From assembly GCA_003254905.1 (NCBI GenBank), contig QANU01067122.1, positions 133,872-197,871 on the forward strand: a stretch of 64,000 nucleotides of DNA. The letters run 5' to 3'. The notes beneath the pieces were generated by a model, which ran no database searches, had not been told where the DNA came from, and saw only the letters and a list, made by a program, of their open reading frames with translations. The translations under genes and the position numbers were made by a program. Below, piece after piece: positions 56,151-64,000 of the stretch. Origin of the DNA: Nissolia schottii. Lineage: Eukaryota; Streptophyta; Magnoliopsida; Fabales; Fabaceae. Within the stretch, counting starts at the first letter, position 1, and the number at the start of each line of letters is the position of its first letter.

Positions 56151-57345
56151 TGTTGATAAATATTACATTATAATGTTTGATATGCACAAACGATGTAAAT
56201 GAAAATTTACATTAACATGTTTGACATATAAAAAAAATTATTAGATAATATATTCATTTTACCATAATACCCTCCAATAACAATAAACACAAAAATAAAT
56301 AATAATAAAAGCTAATAAAAGTAAATTAAGTAATAACAAAAATAATAATAGATAACAAAATAATAGTAATAATAATAATAATTGGTGGTTGTGTTGCAGT
56401 TCTGGTGGTGGTAGAGGCCGCAACAACAATAGTGGTGACGGTGACATTAGTAATGGGTAGTAGCGGTGGTTGTGACGACAGTGGTGGGTGGTAGGTGGTT
56501 GTTGTGGCAATGACGATGGTAATGAGTGGTAGGTGGCGGCTGCTATGGCATCGGTGATAAGTAGGGGTATTATAGTTATAGTTGTGGCGACAATGATGGT
56601 GGATGGTGCAATGGTTGTGGCAGTGGTAATGACGATAGGTGGTGGCGACAACAACTATGATGGTGGGTGGTAGGTGGTGGCAACAATGATGGTGGGTGGT
56701 GGTGGTAGAGGGTGGCAAGTATTGGTGGTTGTGGGAATAGTGGCGATAGTGGTAAGAGAGGATCATAAAGGGAGATGGATGTTTGTACTGGTAGAGTTGG
56801 GGTATTTTAGTCAAAATAGAAGTTACATGATTACTTAGGATGTGGTAATCTAAATAGACATCTGCCATGGAGGTAATCCACATCACTACTTTGACGGCAG
56901 TATGAATTACCTAGGTAATTCATATTAATGGCGATTCATTTTAATCAAACAGGTCAATGCAGATTAACAAATAATTTAAAAGCCATGTTACCAATAATCT
57001 AGATAGATTATCTTATATCAAACTCCCTCTGAGATGGTGGTGGTGATGGTGGTAGTGGATGGTGGCTAGTAGTGGTGGTTGTGGTGGTAGCGACTATAGT
57101 GGCAAGAGAGGATCATAGAGGGAGATGAATGTTTGTGTCGGTAAGGTTGAGGGTATTGTAGTATTAACTCTAGTGGAGGTAATCCATATTACTACTTCAA
57201 ATGCAATGTGAATTACCTAAATAATTCAAATTAACAGCAATTCATTTTAGCCAAACAAGTCAGTGTAAATTATTTGATAATTTAAAAGTCTTGTTACCAA
57301 TAATCTAGATATAGATTATCTCATATCAAACACCCTCTAAATGTC
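56150..57345. mobile_element. TIR-type element(s) with expanded GGT/GTG-rich core, two partial copies
   Basis: Copy 1 (core 56380-56770) and copy 2 (core 57030-57140) share a conserved tail: 'gaggtaatcca.at.actactt', 'gtgaattacct', 'ttcattttag.caaacaagtca', 'ttaccaataatctaga' and 'gattatct.atatcaaac.ccctct'. The left side 56190-56270 ('atttacattaacatgtttgac', 'attttaccataataccctcc') inversely resembles the tail. The core is a degenerate GTGGTGG minisatellite. Long His/Thr/Pro-rich frames across it are by-products. A third copy is at 62560-63130. Confidence 0.65.
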
Positions 57346-57763
57346 AAAAGTCTAGTAAGAAAATGTCAATAATGACTTATATAAATAGGCAAAGATAATA
57401 TTGAATATAAAAGATAATTAGATATATAACAATCAATATATCAAAATTATTTTTTATATATTTTTTCATAAAATAATAAATATAGATTATAATTTTAATG
57501 CATTGTCAATATATTTATACAATCACTCAATTATTGGATATTATACCTTGCATGTCAATATGGCATTGATTATGTTAATGAAAGATAAAAATGTGAAGAA
57601 AATCTTCTCACTCAACAATAATAATTTATTAATTTTGATAATGTTGGATCATCTAAATCTAAATTATTATTTTTTTATAATTTTGATATTTTTTTTACTA
57701 ACAAAAATTTAGGTAGGTTTAACACTAATTATCCCATTAGAGTTAGGGCATGTTCCTAACATG

Positions 57764-58031
57764 TAACAATACCAAGTCACCAACGAATGGGAGAATGAAT
57801 GTGAGAGATGTAGCATGAGAGCGAGTGAAGATTGCAAATGAATCTCTTGCCTTGTATTGCACATGGATCCAAAATATATACAAGGAGGTGCATGTGATTG
57901 AACTAACTACTTGCCAGGTTGGCAAAACAGAATAACTAATCCAACTAACCTAACTACCATGTGATTGATAAATAAAATAGAGCTAGGCATGAAACTGTAT
58001 ATTAGTTTATATATTATAGAGTGTGCTAATA
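57764..58031 (-). repeat. 3' LTR of the copia element
   Basis: 268 bp. On the minus strand it starts TATTAGCACACTC and ends GTATTGTTA. High similarity to 61914-62183 indicates a moderately young insertion. Confidence 0.93.
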
Positions 58032-58127
58032 CCCCCTCAAGATGGGGAGAGGAGATCAACCAAACTTATCTTGGACAATAGATAAAGGAATAATTTTGGA
58101 ATCAAGGGCTTAATGCAAAGATCTGCA

Positions 58128-58890
58128 ACTTGAGATTTAGTACTGGTAGTCTATTTCAATGTGTTTGCTTAGCTCATGGAACAAAGAGTTAGCGGCCAGA
58201 TACAGAGCAGATTTGCTGTTGTAGTATAACACAACAGGAGCTTGTGGTTGGATATGTAAGTCTTTGAGAAGGTATGACAACCATTGAATTTTGCAAGTTG
58301 CTGCTGCCAAAGCCCGATATTTGGTTTAAAGGATGACCGAGAGACCGTGTGCTATTTCTTGGAACGCCAAGAAATCAAGGAATCTTCAAGAAATATGCAA
58401 AAACCAATGATTGAGTGTCGTGTATCTGGGCAATTGGCCCAATCAGAACCACTACACCTTATATTTGCAAAGGGGAATTACAAGGAAAAAGTAAGCCTAA
58501 ACCACTGAACCCTTATATTTGCAACTCGAGATTTAACACTGGTAGTCTATTTCAATGTGTTTGCTTCGCTCATGGAACACAAAGGTACAACCAGATACAG
58601 AGCAGATTTGTTGTTGTAGTATAACACAACAGGAGCTTGTGGTTGGATGTGTAAGTCTTTGAGAAGGTATGCTAACCATTGAATTTTGCAGGTTGCTACT
58701 GCCAAAGCCCAATATTTGGCTTTAGAGGATGACCGAGAGACCATTTGCTATTTCTTGGAACGCTAAGAAATCAAGGAATCTCCAAGAAATATGCAAAAAC
58801 CAATGATTGAGCGTCGTGTATCTGAGAAATTGGCCCAATCAGAACCACTAAACCCTTATATTTGCAAAGGGAATTACAAGGAAATAGTAA
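58128..58890 (-). repeat. Tandem duplication inside the copia RNase H region
   Basis: Copy A at about 58128-58510 and copy B at about 58515-58890 are nearly identical over some 370 bases (shared 'tagtctatttcaatgtgtttgct', 'caacaggagcttgtggttgga', 'gaggatgaccgagagacc'). Only copy B keeps the clean RNase H frame MVSRSSSKAKYWALAVATCK. Confidence 0.9.
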
Positions 58891-61800
58891 ACCACGACCA
58901 GGATTGCCGTTGAGGTAGCGAAAAACCTTGAGTGCTGCTTAATGATGAGCTACCGTTGGAGTTGATAAGAATTGGGAGAGATGATTGACAGTAAAGCATA
59001 TGTCACGCCTAGTGTTGGTTAGATAGATGAGCTGATTGATGAGCTTGTGATATGCTGAGATATCTTCAAACATGGGACTATCAACTTTGTGTAACTTGTT
59101 TTGATGATCCATGGGAGTTGTAGAAGGCTTGTAGCCAAGCATGCCTGTAGCCTCAAGGAGTTCAAGTGTGTATTTCTTCTAGCTAAGATAGATTCCCTGA
59201 GAAAATCGAGCAACCTCAAGGCTAGGAAGAACTTCAATTGACCAAGGTATTTAATCTTGAAAAGTTAATCAAGTTGGGCCTTAATAAAAGCAATTTAGGA
59301 GCATCATTTCCTATCAAGATCATGTCATCAACATAAACAAGAAGAGCAGTGGAAGATCCTGAAATGGAATGCTTGGTAAACAAGGAGAAACCAGATTGAG
59401 ACTGGGTGTAGCCAGAAGCTAAGAGGATTGTAGGCAACTTTACTGCCTACTAGCTTGTCGAAGGCCATAAACGGATTTCTTTAACTTGCACACTTGACCA
59501 GGGATAGGAGGGAGGGACAACCCCTTTAGGAAGTTCCATGTAAACCTCTTCATGGAGATCACCATGAAGAAAAGCATTATTGACGTCAAGTTGTTCAAGG
59601 AGCCAGTTCTATGTGGCTGCAAGAGCTAATAAAAGTCTCGCAGTTCTATGTGGTTGCAATAGCTAATAAGAGTGAATGCACTTGACAGTAGTGGAAAATT
59701 GGTTTTTACCCAAGCAATGAAGGAAGGCAATGTTGCATTTTAGATTTTGCTTTTAATAAAAAAAATCTAGGTATGTCTTGAAAAATCATCCACAACGGTA
59801 AGGAAATAGCGATAACCATACACATAAGTAATTGCCAATGATCCCCAAATATCCATATGCAGTAAATAAAACTACTTTTTTATTACTTTTGGAATTGCTT
59901 ACAAAAAGAGGAAGTCTTTTCTGTTTTGCGAGTGGACAAACATGGCAAAAATCATTACAAGAAGTGCCAGAAATTTAATCAAATTGGTGTGCTAAAACAG
60001 ATAGTTTGTCCTTGGACAAATGTCCTAGTCTAAAAATGGCAATCATCTACCTTATGAGCAGAAACAGAGTTGATGGAAATGGAAAGTGGTGCAAAGTGTT
60101 TTCCTGCTCCCCTAGGATTTTCCAAAACATAAAGTTCATGTTGTATATTAGCAAAGCCAATAATCCTCATAGTGTAATTGTCATGCATTTCACAATAGTG
60201 ATAAGTGAACCTTATGGAACAATTTGATGCAGATGTTAATTGAGACATAGAAATTAAATTAAACCTGAAACCAAGAATATGCAAGACATTATGCAAGATG
60301 AAAAGTGTTAGAGAAAATGACAGTGCCTTTAATATTTGCATGAACAATTGTTCCATTAAGTAGTTTAATAGGAATATCAGGGATAGTCCTATATGTTTCA
60401 AGATGTGTTAAGGATGAACTAATATGATCAGTAACACCTGAATCTAAGATCCAAACGATAGGCCTTGCCATTAATCTTAGATTACAGATGATACTTGCAG
60501 GGGATGAATTGGTTGATGTAGTGGAAATTTGATTGGAATGAATCTGTTTATGGCTAGGTTGAGCAGTAGTTACTTGAGATTGTTGAAGGAGAACCATGAG
60601 AGAGTTTTACTACTCTTTGGTCAAAACAAAACTAGAAGGGTGCTGAGAATCCTCCTGTTATGTAAGTGCCTCACTATCATTTGCAGTTGTGCTGGTGACA
60701 TTGTTTACTGAAGCTCCTCGCCTCTTGTAATTCGGTAGAAAACAATGTTTGTGATGACATTCATCAATTGTATGGACTCTTCTTCCACACTGAGTGTATT
60801 TCTTACTATTGTAGTCCTTGTTCTCCTTGTTTCACTTCTTAGTCTGTGGAGCTGTGCGATTGAAAAACGAACCACCATGAGAGCCACCACTAAAGGCATC
60901 AAGGGAGCCATGAGCCATTGTTATCACCTTTGCCACTTCACCATTCTCACTCAGAAATTGGCTCTCATGTTGTATTACCAGAGAATAAACTTTGTTCATG
61001 CTAGGAAGAGGATCCATCTTCAGGATCTGTGACCTTGCCATGGAAAATTGATCATTGAGGCCTTTCAAAAACCTTATCACACAATCTTGATCATGATAAG
61101 TCCTGCAAGAAAAAGAATGGCCACAATTGCATGCAGAAATTGGGCGAAAATCCTCCAATTGACACCATAAGCTATTCAATTCAATAAAGAATCGTGTGAC
61201 AGAAAGACTCCCTTGCTTAAGAGAATACAACTCCTCTTGTAAATCAACAACTCTCGTATTGTTGCCTTGAGAGAATCGTTGTTTCAGTTCTTGCCACAAA
61301 TCAAAAGCAAAATTGGCCAGCATCACACTCTAAGCAATATCAAGATTCAATGCTCGAATGAGCCAAAAAATAACGAGTTTGGTATTTTTCTCCCACTCAG
61401 ATCGTAAAGAATCATCAAGAACAAGTTCTGGAATTGTGCCATTCACAAAACCTATCTTATTCTTAGCCTCAAGAGCCATGGAAATGCTACGGGACCAAGT
61501 GTGATAGTTTTATTCAGATAACGGAATAGAGACTAGTAATTATCTTGGACTTTCACTAGGATGAAGAAAGAAAATTCTAGAAGGATCATTCAGAGGATTT
61601 ACCGATTGAAGCGAATTGTTCACCGGGGGAGGAGGTGGCGATAGATTCGTCATTAATGGCGGTGGAATATTCACTGGAGGTGGCAGATTCATCATCAATG
61701 AAGCTGGAATTTCAGACGCCATTGTTGAAATCAAACATGCAGATGAAGAAATTGCAAGCAGAAGGAAGAATCGTCGAAGAAGACAAAGAAACCAGTGGTT

Positions 61801-61913
61801 GTTGTGGTGACATTTTTTTCTCTCTTGAAATCGGAGCACAAATCCAATGGTGTCTTTCATCAAAATAAGAGTGTGCGCAACAAAGCTCTCTCGATTAGAG
61901 AGCTCTGATACCA

Positions 61914-62183
61914 TAACAACACCAAGTCACCGCCATAGTTGGCATAGGAGAGTGAATGTGAGAGATGTAGCAAGAGAGTGAGTGAAGACTACAAATGAAT
62001 CTCTTGCCTTATATATATTGCACATGGATCCAGAATATATACAAGGAGGTGCATGTGATTGAAATAACTATCTGCCAGGTTGGCAAAACAGAATAACTAA
62101 CCTAACTACCATGTGATTGATAAATAAAATAGAGCTAGACATGAAACTGTATATCAATTTATAGATTACATAGTGTGCTAATA
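61914..62183 (-). repeat. 5' LTR of the copia element
   Basis: 270 bp. On the minus strand it starts TATTAGCACACTATG and ends GGTGTTGTTA, directly followed by the primer-binding site. Confidence 0.93.
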
Positions 62184-62494
62184 ACATGAATTGAACTCAC
62201 ATTCTTTTATATGTGAGTAACTGCATTAACCATCTTTAGTGATAATTTTGATATTAACATAGTATCAATAGTATCAAAATTATTATAATAAATTTAATAT
62301 CAATATAATCTGATGTTACTTAAAACTCTGCGCATTTGGTGTTATAATGGTGTAGATTTGAACTAAGTGCTTAATGTGAAACCATTATGTATTATGCACG
62401 TCTTAAATCTTAATCTTAATATTAATCTAATGAGCAATGTAAATAAGTTGAATTGGTTAAAATACTTTATAATTTTATAGATAAATACAGAAAT

Positions 62495-63205
62495 ATATAT
62501 ACACACACAACACATGTGCACTTATTTATTTTTATGAACCGTATGTAAACAGAATTTGGTGGTTGTGGTGCTTGTGAGACAGTGGTAGGTGGTAGTGATT
62601 GTGATGGCAGTGACAGTGGCAATGAGTGGTAGGTGGTGGCGGCTATGGCACTGGTGATAGGTGGGGGTGGTAGTGAGTGGTGGTGATTATGGTTGTGATT
62701 GTAGCAGCAACAGTGGTGGATGGTGCAATGGTTGTGGTGGCGGCATAGGTGGTGGTGGTGGTAATGACGATAGGTGGTGGCAACGACAACTACGATGATG
62801 GGTGGTAAGTGGTGGCAGCAACGATAGTGGATGGTGGTGGTGGTGGTGGGTGGCAAATAATGGTGGTTGTGAGAGTAGCGGCGATAGTGGTAGGAGAGGA
62901 TTATAGAGGGAGATAGATGTTTGTGCTGGTAGGGTTTAGGGTATTTTAATCAAAATAGAAGTTGTAAGATTACTTAGGATGTAATAATCCAAATAGATAC
63001 CTCTCATGGAAGTAATACACATCACTACTTTAAAGGCAGTATGAATTACTTAGATAATTCATATTAACAACAATTCATTTTAATCAAACAAGTCAATGTA
63101 AATTATTAAATAATTTAAAAGTCTTGCTACCAAATAAATTATATATGCACACACAACACAAGTGCACTTATTTATTTTTATGAACCGCGTGTAAACGGAA
63201 TTAGC
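62495..63205. mobile_element. Third copy of the GGT-rich element, bracketed by a 60-bp direct repeat
   Basis: The core 62560-62880 is GTGGTGG-rich. The tail 62930-63130 matches 56810-57000 and 57150-57320. The sequence 'cacacaacaca.gtgcacttatttatttttatgaaccg..tgtaaac.gaatt' occurs at 62503-62557 and again at 63150-63203, flanking the element as a long direct repeat. The Thr/His-rich minus-strand frame 62467-62856 is a by-product of the repeat. Confidence 0.65.
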
Positions 63206-64000
63206 AGCTGTAATGTTGAATGCCAAATTGCGGAACGTGCGAAAAAGGCTAATCCTAGCCACCACTTCATTAGTAAAGTAAAATACTAAATTGGAAGGCC
63301 ATGTCATTCATACAATCATATACCCCACTTTATAAATTTGGTTTAGTACAAAATAACGGTGCTTTAAAAAGATTCCAACTCACAAAGAGAATAATTGTTT
63401 CAAAATGTAAAATAAAAATATATATAAGTGCGCACAAAACATAATATATGAGATATACCGTTATTTTATTTTATTTTATAAGGTGAATTCTTCGATATTC
63501 TTATAACTACCATGCCATCTTTTCTAAAAATGTAGAGCTATGTATTACCTATAATATTTTAAAATAATTATACTAATATTCACAATAAACTCATTATTGT
63601 TACTTACCTGAGTGCCATCACGTATTTCATAAAGATGTTTTGTTCATTAAGAGATGAATGAATTGATGCAAAACTCCAAGGAAGATTTCATCCCTATGGA
63701 GGAAAGAATTTCTAACCATATACATTTGTTTTGAATGTATGGTCATATGTCTATGTTTCTTTTTTCTCTTGTCGGTATAAACAAATTTCTCTCTATCGGT
63801 ATCAAAAGTTGAAAATGTGCTATTTATTTTCCGCCAAAATCCACATTAAACCAAAAGATTTCGGTGAGTACTCTGTTATTCTAGAATTTAAATGGTAAAG
63901 TTACATTTTCTAAGTGGCATCACTAAATTTGAGACATGTTTAAGTCATGGACAGTCCAATATAATTATTTTTTAAGTCCAATTATTTGGTTTTTTTTTTT
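63206..64000. other. AT-rich intergenic DNA to the window end
   Basis: No gene, RNA or clear repeat boundary was identified. Confidence 0.5.

Larger units (their letters stand above)
57764..62183 (-). mobile_element. Ty1/copia retrotransposon, full length but decayed
   Basis: The LTRs are 57764-58031 and 61914-62183. The 5-bp duplication ACATG flanks the element (57759-57763 and 62184-62188). The primer site TGGTATCAGAGC (minus) is at 61902-61913, directly inside the 5' LTR. A purine tract GAGGGGG abuts the 3' LTR at 58032-58038. Minus-strand domains in copia order: gag start 61722 and gag body 61326-60832; a zinc knuckle near 60790 (CGRRVHTIDEC, first Cys lost); protease with WILDSGVTDHIS (60289-60597); GAG-pre-integrase (60250-60080); integrase start FLTVVDDFSRHT (about 59790); RT with [14 protein letters not shown] and YVDDMILIGND (59622-59234); RNase H (58744-58130). 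Frameshifts and stops in every domain, a shortened integrase-RT junction and an internal duplication show that it cannot be autonomous. Confidence 0.93.

Noticed and set aside
56326..56886. 186-codon His/Thr/Pro-rich minus-strand frame
   Set aside because: Direct translation of the GTGGTGG minisatellite.

Overview
The window is nuclear DNA from a flowering plant, almost certainly a eudicot. Genes are split by many short AT-rich introns with GT-AG borders, intergenic DNA is AT-rich and full of decayed transposons, and all six recognisable genes are land-plant housekeeping or regulatory genes. The protein sequences and some repeats (the 'tttagtccctg' terminal-inverted-repeat family) would fit a legume, but I cannot fix the species. 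There is a 562-base run of N (7984-8545) and a poly-G plus N scar (55156-55172).

Layout. 541-3850 (+): NF-YB histone-fold transcription factor with a 6-nt microexon. 3851-11300: repeats, including a MULE-type element around the N gap, diverged duplicates of NF-YB 3' flanking DNA, and an unassigned 73-codon ORF behind a TATA box. 12291-14864 (-): PWWP-domain chromatin protein, with introns in both UTRs. 16950-18606: probable solo LTR. 19739-23173 (-): splicing factor PRP17/CDC40, whose last codon sits in a separate exon. 23640-24340: LINE remnant. 24680-27443 (+): plastid nucleoid protein resembling pTAC5. 28846-36962 (-): cytosolic/peroxisomal-type glutathione reductase, 16 coding exons. 37590-45060: repeat island with an inverted pair of one element family and a tandem array of TCTCGCGCGAGA palindromes. 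45993-55204 (-): GBA2-type non-lysosomal glucosylceramidase (GH116), 18 coding exons, two GC-AG introns, exon 1 broken by the poly-G/N scar. 56150-57345: GGT-rich repeat element. 57764-62183 (-): full-length but decayed Ty1/copia element with both LTRs, a 5-bp target duplication and TA...TA termini. 62189-64000: another copy of the GGT-rich element and AT-rich DNA.

The genes do not form an operon or pathway. They are independent neighbours acting in transcription (NF-YB, PWWP), splicing (PRP17), plastid gene expression (pTAC5), redox (GR) and sphingolipid turnover (GBA2). I checked exon models by reading splice sites and confirming that phases add up. I found no convincing new multi-gene system. 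The most interesting signals are at the gene-structure level (microexon, single-codon exon, duplicated splice junction, paired GC-AG introns) and in the repeats.
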